Assembly (NCBI RefSeq): GCF_002095465.1 | Contig: NZ_MLFP01000002.1 | Location: 248,001 to 312,000, forward strand | From: Pantoea rodasii | GTDB lineage: Bacteria; Pseudomonadota; Gammaproteobacteria; Enterobacterales; Enterobacteriaceae | DNA: 64,000 bases | Direction: 5' to 3' | Part shown: piece by piece, positions 9,825 through 17,789 of the stretch | How positions within the stretch are numbered: the stretch's first letter is position 1 | Layout: each line of letters opens with the position of its first letter | Made by a program: the position numbers and the translations under genes | Notes under the pieces: model-generated | Database searches by the model: none | The model's input: only the letters and a program-made list of their open reading frames with translations | Told to the model about the DNA's origin: nothing

Positions 9825-9855
9825 CACGGATGGCTACGGCCATCCGTGTTTCTCT
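9825..9855 (+). terminator. Terminator of the RcnB-like gene
   Basis: A 10-bp stem, CACGGATGGC with GCCATCCGTG (9825-9848) and a 4-base loop, is followed by a T/C-rich tail (TTTCTCTCT). Confidence 0.75.
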
Positions 9856-9925
9856 CTGCTTTCTGCCCTCACCAGGTTATTCTCTCTGCGACCCTTTTTT
9901 CCCTACAATGCGCTAAGGAGTCATG

Positions 9926-10753
9926 ATGACCGTGGTAAAAATGGTGGCAGTAGACAAGGACGGCACCTTTCTCGACGATAAAAAGCAGTACAACCGGGCT
10001 CGTTTTCAGGCTTGTTATCAGGAAATGAAACGGCGCGGCATCAAATTTGTGGTCGCCAGCGGCAACCAGTATTACCAACTCAAATCCTTCTTCCCCGACA
10101 TCTCCAGCGAAATTGCCTTCGTCGCCGAAAACGGCGCGTGGATCATCGATCGTGATGAAGAGCTGTTCTGCGGGGCGTTCAGCCGTGCCGATATTGATGC
10201 GGTGCTTGATACACTGCATAACGGCAACTACCCTGAGTTGCGTTACATCCTTTGCGGACGCGAAAGTGCTTACTACTTCGAAGGTCTCGACGAGAGCTGG
10301 CTGGTGAAGATGCGCCACTACTGCCATCGTCTGAAGCCGATTCGCAGCCTCGATGAGGTCGCGGATGACAAACTCTTCAAGTTCGCTCTTAATCTCTCCG
10401 ATGAATATGTTGAACCCTTAATGGCGGATATCGAACGTCTGCATGAGGGCTCAGCCGCAGCCACCTCCAGCGGACACGGTTCCGTAGACTTGATCGTGCC
10501 GGGCAATCACAAAGGGCACGGCCTCGATCTGCTGGGTAAACGCTGGGGCATCGAACGCAGTGAAATTTTGGTGTTCGGCGATGGCGGTAACGATCTGGAG
10601 ATGCTGCAGCAATCTGGTTTCAGCTTCGCCATGGCGAATGCACCGCAAAAGGTGAAAGATGCCGCACGCTTTGCCGCGCCCAGCAACAATGAAGAGGGCG
10701 TGCTGCAGGTGATCGAGCAGATGCTGGCGGGCAAACCGCCGTTTGTCGTCTGA
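9926..10753 (+). CDS. supH: HAD-type sugar phosphatase SupH (YbiV)
   Basis: Cof-type HAD phosphatase acting on sugar phosphates in the cytoplasm. Motif I is DKDGTFLDD near residue 10 (catalytic Asp pair); the family-specific IKFVVASGNQYYQL follows; motifs III/IV are LGKRWG and VFGDGGNDLEML near 225. The sequence is close to E. coli YbiV (SupH) through the cap domain, for example FVAENGA and LFKFALNL. Two adjacent ATGs exist at 9923 and 9926; the second is chosen because AAGGAG (9915-9920) is better spaced. It is convergent with the alcohol dehydrogenase gene. Confidence 0.88.
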   Translation: MTVVKMVAVDKDGTFLDDKKQYNRARFQACYQEMKRRGIKFVVASGNQYYQLKSFFPDISSEIAFVAENGAWIIDRDEELFCGAFSRADIDAVLDTLHNGNYPELRYILCGRESAYYFEGLDESWLVKMRHYCHRLKPIRSLDEVADDKLFKFALNLSDEYVEPLMADIERLHEGSAAATSSGHGSVDLIVPGNHKGHGLDLLGKRWGIERSEILVFGDGGNDLEMLQQSGFSFAMANAPQKVKDAARFAAPSNNEEGVLQVIEQMLAGKPPFVV

Positions 10754-10838
10754 TCGTCACTGTGCTTTAGCGATGCGCTGAGAATAGCCAGGCGCTGCGA
10801 GCTGAAGCACTGGCTTAGAACATTGCGATGTTTAAAGT

Positions 10839-10868
10839 GGTGCGGGCGTGCTTTGGCGCGCCCGCACA
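10839..10868. terminator. Hairpin between convergent supH and the alcohol dehydrogenase
   Basis: GTGCGGGCG and CGCCCGCAC pair perfectly across about 10 loop bases. The T-runs on either side are poor, so termination efficiency is uncertain. The position between two convergent genes fits a bidirectional terminator. Confidence 0.5.
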
Positions 10869-10885
10869 GCCGAAATTAACCGATG

Positions 10886-12036
10886 CTAGGCAACATGCCA
10901 GGCGGCGGTAATCATCTCGGTGATGGTCGGTGCATCGTAACTGACCCAGCCATTTTTACTGTTGGCGCGCGCGACAATCCAGTCAACGTCCGTGGCGCTC
11001 AGCGTCGGTCCTTCCTGCCAGAACGGCACAATCGCATGCTGCTGCAGCCAGGCTTTGAGCGCCAGTGCCGCAGGTGCCGGATCGTCCGGTAACAGCGCTT
11101 GCCCCAACTGCGTCATCAACTGCTGCTGCTCCGCGTGTTCTGTCTCGGCCAGCACATCGAGGAACGGGAACAGCAGGCGACCACACACTTCCCCGTGATG
11201 GAACGGTTTAATCGCGCCCAGCTCACCGGCAATCCCATGAATTACCCCTAATCCGGCACTGCTGAGGCAAACGCCGCCCAGCCAGGAAGCCATCATCATC
11301 GCCTCACGTGCTTCATCACCTTGCGTATCGTCGCGGTTCAGGTTTGGCCACGCCTTGAAGAACAATCGCAGACCGTTGAGCGCAGTTTGTTGGGTAAACA
11401 GATTGCCCTTACGCGACAGATACGCTTCGAACAGGTGGGTAAAGGCATCAATGGCGCAGGTTGCGAGTACGCTGTCCGGCGTGCCCTTGAGCAAGTCGGC
11501 ATCCAGAATGGCTACCTGCGGCACAAACACCGGATGACGCAGCGAAGCTTAATCTGAATGTGCTGCTGGTCAGTAACGACGGCGTTTTGCGTTGCTTCGC
11601 TGCCAGTTCCGGCGGTGGTCGGGATGGCAATTAACGGCAGGGTAACCGCCTGCACCGGCGTATCACCGACTTTCTCCAGATAACGCGCGGTGTTCAGCGG
11701 ATGCTGCATCATGGCGCTAAAGGCCTTAGCCGCATCCAGCACGCTGCCACCGCCGATCGCCACCACGCGATCAACATGACCGCGCCAGCGATTCACCCAG
11801 GCATCAATTTCATCGGGCGAGGCTTCATGGCTGACAATCTCGTAGCCCAGAATCTGGTCATTCAATGCCGCGCCCATTCTCTGCCAGGCCGGGCCGTTGA
11901 GAAAAGATCGGCCACAGAATAGCAGCGTCGGTTGGGGATTGGCGGCCAGCAGCGGCAATAAACGGTCAATGCTGCCGCGACCAAACAGGGTTTGTTGATT
12001 ACTGTACAACTCGATCAGATTCTCACTCACCTGCAT
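10886..12036 (-). CDS. Iron-containing alcohol dehydrogenase (frameshifted)
   Basis: Group III Fe-ADH that oxidises or reduces an unknown alcohol/aldehyde with NAD(P). The nucleotide-binding GGGSVLDAAK and IPTTAGTGSEAT are in the first fragment. The metal ligands are in the second: DAFTH (Asp and His), the His of VIHGIAGE and, 14 residues on, the His before GEVCG. The frame breaks at TT 11549-11550; one more T gives IKASLRHPVFVPQ and 383 residues, normal for the family. ATG 12036 has an AAGGA ribosome site. It is divergent from gntT and shares its control region, so a role linked to gluconate or a related hydroxyacid is possible but unproved. Confidence 0.8.
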
Positions 12037-12180
12037 ATCCTTTTTTGAATGGCGTAAAGACCTTAGTGTAACCAAAAGCCGTGACGCCCCCGCGGCAAAC
12101 ATTCTGATAACCACCAGGCAAAAAGTTGATCACCTTCGCAAAACAGAAATTCACCGTGCGCGGCTGATGCTTTGTGCGCA

Positions 12181-12196
12181 ATGTTACCCTTAACAT
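12181..12196. promoter_or_regulatory. Putative GntR operator 1 (gntT promoter)
   Basis: ATGTTACCCTTAACAT closely matches the E. coli GntR operator pattern (ATGTTACC..GTAACAT type) found before gntT and gntKU. It lies 126 bases before gntT and overlaps the second site by two bases. No gntR gene is in the window. Confidence 0.7.
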
Positions 12197-12210
12197 GATA
12201 CCCGTAACAT
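12195..12210. promoter_or_regulatory. Putative GntR operator 2 (gntT promoter)
   Basis: ATGATACCCGTAACAT is a second GntR-type site directly abutting the first. Together the two lie inside a larger palindrome with outer arms GCGCAATGTTA and TAACATTGCGC. This predicts induction of gntT by gluconate, as known in E. coli. Confidence 0.7.
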
Positions 12211-12321
12211 TGCGCAGCAGGCCGCGTGCCTCTCGCCAATGTCATTGAATCGACGATCCTCTGGGATAACCAAAACAAACCGCTGCCGACATGCTGTCGA
12301 GCGCAAAAGTGGAGAAAAATT

Positions 12322-13638
12322 ATGCCATTACTCTATGTGGCGATTGGCGTAGCGTTACTGCTGCTATTGATGATTCGATTCAAACTCAACGGATTTATTG
12401 CGCTGATACTGGTCGCGCTGGCAGTGGGTGTGATGCAGGGAATGCCGGTCAACAAAGTGATCGGCTCGATCAAAACCGGCGTGGGCGGCACTCTGGGCAG
12501 CCTGGCGTTGATCATGGGCTTCGGTGCCATGCTGGGCAAACTGCTGGCCGATTGCGGTGGAGCACAACGAATTGCCACCACGCTGATTGCCAAATTTGGT
12601 GAAAAACATATTCAGTGGGCGCTGGTGCTGACGGGCTTCACCGTTGGTTTCGCCCTGTTCTATGAAGTGGGCTTTGTGCTGATGTTGCCGCTGGTGTTCA
12701 GCGTTGCGGCATCAGCGCGCGTGCCGTTGCTGTATGTCGGTGTGCCGATGGCCGCTGCGCTGTCCGTGACGCACGGTTTCCTGCCACCACATCCCGGTCC
12801 CACCGCGATTGCCACATTGTTCAATGCCGATATGGGTAAAACGCTGCTGTACGGTACGTTACTGGGGATTCCTACGGTGATTCTGGCCGGACCGGTTTAC
12901 GCGCGTTTCCTGAAAGGTATCGATAAGCCGATTCCGCAAGGACTGTGGAACCCGAAAACCTTTACCGAAGCGGAAATGCCCGGATTTGGCGTCAGCGTGT
13001 GGACGGCGTTAGTGCCGGTGGTGCTGATGGCGTTGCGTGCGGTGGCAGAAATGCTGCTGCCGAAAGGGCATGTGCTGTTGCCTTATGCTGAGTTCTTCGG
13101 CGACCCGATCATGGCGACGCTGATTGCGGTGCTGATCGCCATCTTCACCTTTGGTTTAAACCGTGGGCGCAGCATGGATGAAGTAATGGGCACCATCACG
13201 GACTCGATCAAACTCATCGCCATGATGCTGTTGATCATCGGCGGCGGCGGGGCGTTTAAGCAGGTGCTGGTGGACAGCGGCGTGGATAAATACATCGCGA
13301 ATATGATGCATGCCACTAACCTGTCGCCGATCTTTATGGCGTGGTCGATTGCGGCGGTGCTGCGTATTGCGCTGGGTTCTGCCACCGTAGCGGCAATTAC
13401 CGCAGGCGGTATTGTGGCGCCACTGATTGCGACCAGCGGTGCCAGCCCAGAATTGATGGTGATTGCGGTGGGATCCGGTAGCGTGATCTTCTCACACGTC
13501 AACGATCCCGGCTTCTGGTTGTTCAAGGAGTACTTCAATCTGACCATCGGCGAAACAATCCGCTCATGGTCAGCGCTGGAAACCATTATTTCGGTGTGCG
13601 GCCTGGTGGGTTGTTTGCTGATGGCCAACATTATCTAA
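12322..13638 (+). CDS. gntT: High-affinity gluconate permease GntT
   Basis: GntP-family symporter that imports gluconate across the inner membrane. It is 438 residues from ATG 12322, exactly the E. coli GntT length, and nearly matches that protein throughout (for example SIKTGVGGTLGSLALIMGFG, PPHPGPTAIATLFNADMGKT, SVIFSHVNDPGFWLFKEYFN). It has about 12-14 hydrophobic segments. In-frame codons back to 12226 are leader, not protein; GGAG sits at 12311-12314. Two tandem GntR-type operators precede it. Gluconate kinase and the Entner-Doudoroff genes are not in the window. Confidence 0.93.
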   Translation: MPLLYVAIGVALLLLLMIRFKLNGFIALILVALAVGVMQGMPVNKVIGSIKTGVGGTLGSLALIMGFGAMLGKLLADCGGAQRIATTLIAKFGEKHIQWALVLTGFTVGFALFYEVGFVLMLPLVFSVAASARVPLLYVGVPMAAALSVTHGFLPPHPGPTAIATLFNADMGKTLLYGTLLGIPTVILAGPVYARFLKGIDKPIPQGLWNPKTFTEAEMPGFGVSVWTALVPVVLMALRAVAEMLLPKGHVLLPYAEFFGDPIMATLIAVLIAIFTFGLNRGRSMDEVMGTITDSIKLIAMMLLIIGGGGAFKQVLVDSGVDKYIANMMHATNLSPIFMAWSIAAVLRIALGSATVAAITAGGIVAPLIATSGASPELMVIAVGSGSVIFSHVNDPGFWLFKEYFNLTIGETIRSWSALETIISVCGLVGCLLMANII

Positions 13639-13643
13639 CTCAC

Positions 13644-13670
13644 ATGGCTGAGGCAGCGCGCCTCAGCCAT
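13644..13670. terminator. Hairpin between convergent gntT and hcxB
   Basis: ATGGCTGAGG and CCTCAGCCAT form a perfect 10-bp stem with a 7-base loop between the two convergent stops. The T-run is weak; it is probably a shared terminator. Confidence 0.6.
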
Positions 13671-13681
13671 TGTTCTGCGGC

Positions 13682-14764
13682 TTACTCTGCCAGGGCGCGG
13701 AAGGCCGCCAATTCCTCGTCGGGCATTCCCGCCTGCAACGCCGCCGCGCAGATCTGTTCCCAACTATTGCTGTCGAGCGGAATGCCATCCCGATCGCGCG
13801 CCACGCGATTCTGCTCTTCCCATTCGCCCGGTACCTGAATCGGTGCCTCACCGCTTTGCGGCGAGCGTTTTACCCACTCAAGGAAAGATTCTGCTTCTTC
13901 CTGCATCGCAGGGGCATCAAACGCCTCGGGATTGACGATGATGGTGGTCATGCAGTTGAAGATGGCATCATGGCTGCTGACCAGGGTGGCATCATGCGTG
14001 GTGCGTCCACCGGAAAGTGCACCGCCAAGAATTTCGCACATGGTGGCCAGCGCATAACCTTTGTGCAAACCAAATGGCATCAGCGAACCGTAAGGTGCCT
14101 GATGCATCACACCGGGCTCCGTGGTGGGCTGCCCTTGATGATCAATCAGATATCCCGGCGCGACCTGCTGCTCCTTGTTCCATGCCACGCGCGTTTTACC
14201 GTAGGCGATGCCGCTGGTGGCGAAATCGAGCAGCAGCGGCTTGGCGTTACGACGTGGGAAGATGGCGCAGAAGGGGTTGGTGCCGAAACGACGATCGCTC
14301 CCGTTAAACGGGGCCACCATCGGGTCACCCATCACGTTGACGAAGTGGAAAGAGACGAATCCCGCGGCGGCACACTGCTCTGCCCAATGACCGATGCGGC
14401 CAATGTGGTGCGCATGATGTAAGCCAACGGCGGCAATACCCAGTTTCGCCGCACGCTCAATGCCGTGCTGCATCGCCTGATGCGCGGCCACCTGGCCAAA
14501 GCCGTTATGGCCGTGCAGCGTAAGGACCGCGCCTGCATCCTTCACGATGGTGGCTTGTTGATTCAGCTGCAGGAAACCCTGCGCCAGCGAATTCATGTAG
14601 GTTGGGATCATCCCCACGCCGTGGGAATCGTGGCCGGCCAGGTTGGCGGCCACCAGATGATCGGCCACTAAACGTGACTCTTCAGCGCTGCTGCCAGCAT
14701 GTAACCAAATGGCCTGAACGAACTGATGCAGTTGGGAAGGGGCGATACGATAGAGGGCACTCAC
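13682..14764 (-). CDS. hcxB: Hydroxycarboxylate dehydrogenase B HcxB (YbiC, Ldh2 family)
   Basis: NAD(P)-dependent L-malate/lactate dehydrogenase-type (Ldh2) enzyme acting on 2-hydroxycarboxylates or the matching oxoacids. It is close to E. coli YbiC/HcxB: LVADHLVAANLAGHDSHGVGMIP, HHIGRIGHWAEQCAAAGFVS, RFGTNPFC, GALSGGRTTH and GIPLDSNSWEQIC. The start is GTG 14764, because AAGGAG lies nine bases upstream and the resulting 360 residues match the E. coli length (361). It is convergent with gntT. With the iron alcohol dehydrogenase and gntT it forms a small hydroxyacid-related cluster. Confidence 0.88.
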   Translation of the reverse strand: MSALYRIAPSQLHQFVQAIWLHAGSSAEESRLVADHLVAANLAGHDSHGVGMIPTYMNSLAQGFLQLNQQATIVKDAGAVLTLHGHNGFGQVAAHQAMQHGIERAAKLGIAAVGLHHAHHIGRIGHWAEQCAAAGFVSFHFVNVMGDPMVAPFNGSDRRFGTNPFCAIFPRRNAKPLLLDFATSGIAYGKTRVAWNKEQQVAPGYLIDHQGQPTTEPGVMHQAPYGSLMPFGLHKGYALATMCEILGGALSGGRTTHDATLVSSHDAIFNCMTTIIVNPEAFDAPAMQEEAESFLEWVKRSPQSGEAPIQVPGEWEEQNRVARDRDGIPLDSNSWEQICAAALQAGMPDEELAAFRALAE

Positions 14765-14839
14765 GCGGTCAATCTCCTTGTCATGTTCAATAGTCCATCC
14801 TGCGCTTAAAGCAACAATCACCGCAAGTGAGCGTTATCA

Positions 14840-14867
14840 AAAGCAAAGGGCCACAATCCGTGGCCCA
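14840..14867 (-). terminator. Terminator of the 81-residue gene
   Basis: Read on the minus strand, GGGCCAC and GTGGCCC pair across a 5-base loop and are followed by TTTGCTTTT, a good Rho-independent terminator 7 bases past the stop. Confidence 0.75.
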
Positions 14868-14873
14868 ATAAAC

Positions 14874-15119
14874 TCAATGTGGCTGTTCAAAGCCGGCTTT
14901 CACCATCTGATCGCGCAACGCGCGGGTAATTTCACGGTTCCCACCCGTGACCGGATAAATGACATTGTTGACGACATCGTCAAGATAGTGCTCTTCAAAC
15001 TCTTGCATGGTGAGTTGGGTGCCACCTTCATCATTGATGGCAATGCTGCCACTGATGTGGTTGCCGTAATCCTTTGCCTTCAGGCTATAACGCCCCATGC
15101 TGGTATTAATCGTGCTCAT
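14874..15119 (-). CDS. Uncharacterised 81-residue protein
   Basis: I do not recognise a family. The protein begins MSTINTSMGRYSLKAKDYGN, is soluble and slightly acidic, and has no cysteines or membrane segment. It is likely real: AAGGAG lies five bases before ATG 15119, a clear terminator follows its stop, and no other gene overlaps it. It is monocistronic, between hcxB and yohP. Codon use looks like that of its neighbours. Confidence 0.65.
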   Translation of the reverse strand: MSTINTSMGRYSLKAKDYGNHISGSIAINDEGGTQLTMQEFEEHYLDDVVNNVIYPVTGGNREITRALRDQMVKAGFEQPH

Positions 15120-15328
15120 AAGATCTCCTTGTTACGTAGGCAGTGATAACAATTGAGGCCTGCTAGAGGCGCTGTAAGTTTAGACAGCATGAGGCGGCGG
15201 TGCGCAGCGGGAGCGGGGGATAAAAGCGTGACCTGAGACCTTTCTCGCAGAAATAAAACGGAGCTGAAAGCAACGCACATCATGTTACGTGACAGTGCTC
15301 GCACTGAGCAGCGAACGCAGAATGATCA

Positions 15329-15336
15329 TCTATACT
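15329..15336 (+). promoter_or_regulatory. Possible sigma-S type -10 element of yohP
   Basis: TCTATACT, followed by GAA, matches the extended -10 element favoured by stationary-phase sigma-S. It lies 43 bases before yohP. No good -35 hexamer is seen, which sigma-S tolerates. Confidence 0.45.
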
Positions 15337-15378
15337 GAATGACGGATGCGTTAATTTTCATCACTGAAGGAGCGAACT

Positions 15379-15462
15379 ATGAAAATAATTCTGTGGATCA
15401 TCGCCATCATCTTTATCGTGGGATTGCTGACAATTACTGGCGTGTTTAAACTGATTTTCTGA
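15379..15462 (+). CDS. yohP: Small membrane protein YohP
   Basis: A 27-residue single-span protein, MKIILWIIAIIFIVGLL followed by TITGVFKLIF, nearly identical to E. coli YohP, a small inner membrane protein whose insertion pathway has been studied. The start has GAAGGAG at 15365-15371. A hairpin follows the stop. A sigma-S-like -10 element precedes it, which would fit stationary-phase or stress expression. The physiological role is not known. Confidence 0.85.
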   Translation: MKIILWIIAIIFIVGLLTITGVFKLIF

Positions 15463-15468
15463 CTCGAA

Positions 15469-15490
15469 CAGGCACCTAAGGTGCCTGAAT
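15469..15490 (+). terminator. Terminator after yohP
   Basis: CAGGCACC and GGTGCCTG form an 8-bp stem with a 3-base loop. Only a short, interrupted T-rich tail follows. It lies between yohP and the convergent 61-residue gene and may serve both. Confidence 0.5.
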
Positions 15491-15493
15491 TCG

Positions 15494-15679
15494 TTATTCA
15501 GCACGAGAGGCGGCGAATTCACTAAATGCCCGCACCGCAGGGATGAGATCGCGCCAGTCAATCGGCTTGTCGCAAACCGCGCAACAAGCGCCATGGTGTG
15601 GTGTGTTCCGATTCTCTTCAGTGTTTGGTAATGTGAAATAAAATTTAGCGCAGCCGCAGCGTTGACAGCAAATAGTCAT
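15494..15679 (-). CDS. Small putative zinc-ribbon protein
   Basis: A 61-residue protein starting MTICCQRCGCAKFYFTLP, with a second cluster GACCAVCDKPIDW. The two cysteine clusters (CCxxCGC and CCxxC) spaced by about 25 residues suggest a zinc ribbon. The start has a GGGAGGAA ribosome site. I do not recognise a named family. It is convergent with yohP. Confidence 0.6.
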   Translation of the reverse strand: MTICCQRCGCAKFYFTLPNTEENRNTPHHGACCAVCDKPIDWRDLIPAVRAFSEFAASRAE

Positions 15680-16071
15680 CTCAATGTTCCTCCCTCTCCG
15701 TCCTGGAAAGATGAGATTTATCTCATTCGTCTATTGAGTTCAATTCATAAATTTAATTAATTTATTGCCGGTGTAAATGATCGGCGTTAAGTTGCTGAAT
15801 AGTGGCTGATATCTCTGAATGATTGTGATGCATAAAGTGCACTAAATGTTCATTTTGAATATGACATTGCCAGAATATCCATCTGCCTGTTCAAATTGAA
15901 ACGTAAACTAAATCACATAAAAATAATCCCCTAACCCAGACTATACCTGGAGTTTTTAGCCGCCTTTTTAAATATCCTTTTAAGCCGTAGCGTTAATAAT
16001 CGCCCACTCACCGAATGCGCTGTTTTACCGGGTTGGGTTGAGCTTAAGAGATGATTTAATAGGACAGTTTT
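15680..16071. other. Intergenic region before pagP
   Basis: This 392-base stretch is AT-rich and holds no supported gene. It must carry the pagP promoter. A TGTTTT element at 16021-16026 is reminiscent of a PhoP half-site, but the second half is poor, so I do not call a PhoP box. Confidence 0.4.
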
Positions 16072-16644
16072 GTGAATCGGCACATTTTTTCCGCTATATC
16101 GGGCGGCACATTGACCTTATTGGCCACGTTTAGCGCATCAGCAGTCTCAACGACGCAAGCCATCGAATCTGGCTGGAATACTTTTAGTGACAACGTTGCG
16201 GAAACCTGGTCGCAGCCCCAACACAACGATCTCTATTTGCCTGCTATCACCTGGCATAACCGTTGGACCTACGATGAAGAACACATTGAAAAATATAATG
16301 AGCGGCCGTGGGGCGCAGGTGGCGGTGTGTCTCGCTGGGATGAAAAGGGCAACTGGCACGGACTGTATGCCATGGTGTTCAAAGACTCGTTTAATAAATG
16401 GGAACCTATCGGCGGTTATGGCTGGGAAGCGACCTGGCGACCTTTGAACGATCAGAATTTCCACATCGGTGCAGGGTATACCGCAGGAGTGACCGCGAGA
16501 GATAATTGGCGCTATATCCCTGTTCCGCTGGTTTTGCCCTTAGCGTCAATAGGATACGGTCCAGCTACATTCCAAATGACTTATATTCCAGGCACTTATA
16601 ATAATGGTAACGTGTTTTTTGCCTGGTTGAGGTTTCAGTTTTAG
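16072..16644 (+). CDS. pagP: Lipid A palmitoyltransferase PagP
   Basis: Outer membrane beta-barrel enzyme that moves a palmitate chain from phospholipid to lipid A. It is 190 residues with a signal peptide ending near ASA. The catalytic region is visible: His in [20 protein letters not shown] and the Asp-Ser pair in [20 protein letters not shown]. It ends in Phe (WLRFQF), as outer membrane barrels do. The start is GTG 16072, with an AGGACA ribosome site. The location just before cspE matches E. coli. Confidence 0.92.
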   Translation: MNRHIFSAISGGTLTLLATFSASAVSTTQAIESGWNTFSDNVAETWSQPQHNDLYLPAITWHNRWTYDEEHIEKYNERPWGAGGGVSRWDEKGNWHGLYAMVFKDSFNKWEPIGGYGWEATWRPLNDQNFHIGAGYTAGVTARDNWRYIPVPLVLPLASIGYGPATFQMTYIPGTYNNGNVFFAWLRFQF

Positions 16645-16794
16645 CACGTGAAAAGCGACAGAAAGTGTGAAAGAGGTTCAAAAAAGCGATATTTATCACT
16701 TTTTCATCAATTCTCACTGGACAAATGTCACCGCAATTGCTGTACTACATGCCGACACAGTTTAGTGTCCATTTTTCATGTAAAGGTAATATAG

Positions 16795-17004
16795 ATGTCC
16801 AAGATCAAAGGTAACGTTAAGTGGTTTAATGAGTCGAAAGGCTTCGGTTTCATTACTCCAGAAGATGGCAGCAAAGATGTATTCGTACATTTCTCTGCAA
16901 TCATGAGCAATGGTTTCAAAACCCTGGCTGAAGGCCAGCGTGTAGAGTTCGAAATCACTGACGGCGCTAAAGGCCCATCTGCTGCTAACGTTATCGCTCT
17001 GTAA
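16795..17004 (+). CDS. cspE: Cold-shock-like RNA chaperone CspE
   Basis: A 69-residue cold-shock domain protein with RNP1 KGFGFIT and RNP2 VFVHFSAI. It melts RNA hairpins and can act as a transcription antiterminator. The sequence matches CspE rather than CspA ([19 protein letters not shown]). A strong terminator follows. The 150-base leader contains a small hairpin, GACAC/GTGTC, near 16754-16769, whose role is not known. The crcB gene that follows in E. coli is not seen here. Confidence 0.95.
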   Translation: MSKIKGNVKWFNESKGFGFITPEDGSKDVFVHFSAIMSNGFKTLAEGQRVEFEITDGAKGPSAANVIAL

Positions 17005-17025
17005 GTTAACAGTTAGAATTTTGAA

Positions 17026-17052
17026 AACCCGCCTAATGGCGGGTTTTTTTTA
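17026..17052 (+). terminator. cspE terminator
   Basis: AACCCGCC and GGCGGGTT pair across TAAT and are followed by a T-run: a strong Rho-independent terminator. Confidence 0.9.
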
Positions 17053-17060
17053 TCCTTTTT

Positions 17061-17159
17061 TTACATCTGCCACCAGGTCAGGGAATAGCCCAACACGGCC
17101 GCCATGGCGACACTGAGCGCCATCAGTTCATTGAAACAGCGTGGAATCATGTCTTTCAT
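17061..17159 (-). CDS. Possible 32-residue membrane peptide
   Basis: A short frame encoding MKDMIPRCFNELMALSV followed by AMAAVLGYSLTWWQM. The middle is hydrophobic enough for one membrane span with a positively charged, cytoplasmic N-terminus. The ribosome site is weak (TGGGGC about nine bases upstream). It lies alone between cspE and the acetyltransferase gene. No family is recognised; it could be chance. Confidence 0.35.
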   Translation of the reverse strand: MKDMIPRCFNELMALSVAMAAVLGYSLTWWQM

Positions 17160-17363
17160 GCGTATGCCCCAGAGCGTTATTTTACTCAGCATCGCAAAGC
17201 CACGTTAAGCCAACCTTAAGCCGTGATGACAGTCTCATGACAGGGCACATTCTGCGGCGTATTTCACAGATACTGCCAGTAACATTCCCATAACAATCCT
17301 TACTTGCAGCTTTTTGCGCAACAACGCTATATAACTGCATTCAGGGACTCATGAGGAGGCAGG

Positions 17364-17789
17364 ATGAACATACGTCAGGCACTGGCAAAAGACAGTTTTG
17401 CTTTGAGTGCGCTGTTAACCGAACTGGGGTACAGCGGCACGGAAAAATTCATCGATACGCGTCTGGCGCAATTAAGCAGCCATCCCGACGAGATGCTATT
17501 GGTGGCGGAACACGGTAATCAGGTTCTGGGGTTTCTCTCCCTGCACTTTATTCCCCAGCTGGCGCTGCCGGCTGATTTTGCGCGCATCAGCTATTTTTGC
17601 ATCGCAGAAGGTGAGCGCAGCAAAGGCAGCGGACAGCAGTTGCTTAGCCATGCCGAGCAGCTCGCGCGCGAGCGAGGTTGCGATCGCATGGAAGTGCATT
17701 GCCACGCTTCGCGACTCAAAGCGAATCAGTTCTATTCGCGCGAAGGCTATGTCGAATCCCCGCGCTATCACATCAAAGATCTGGGCTAG
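17364..17789 (+). CDS. GNAT family N-acetyltransferase
   Basis: A 141-residue GNAT enzyme that would transfer an acetyl group from acetyl-CoA to an unknown amine. The acetyl-CoA loop is ERSKGSGQQLLSHAEQLAR near residues 87-105, followed by the usual CDRMEVHCHASRLKANQFYSREGY. AGGAGG precedes ATG 17364. Its last four bases overlap the end of the convergent MocR-type regulator gene. The substrate is not predictable. Confidence 0.85.
   Translation: MNIRQALAKDSFALSALLTELGYSGTEKFIDTRLAQLSSHPDEMLLVAEHGNQVLGFLSLHFIPQLALPADFARISYFCIAEGERSKGSGQQLLSHAEQLARERGCDRMEVHCHASRLKANQFYSREGYVESPRYHIKDLG

Noticed and set aside
13670..14422. 250-codon frame opposite hcxB
   Set aside because: Antisense shadow; composition rich in His and Arg as expected from reversed codons.
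16021..16037. PhoP box before pagP
   Set aside because: One half-site (TGTTTT) is acceptable, but the second at the required spacing is GTTGGG, too poor to support the call.
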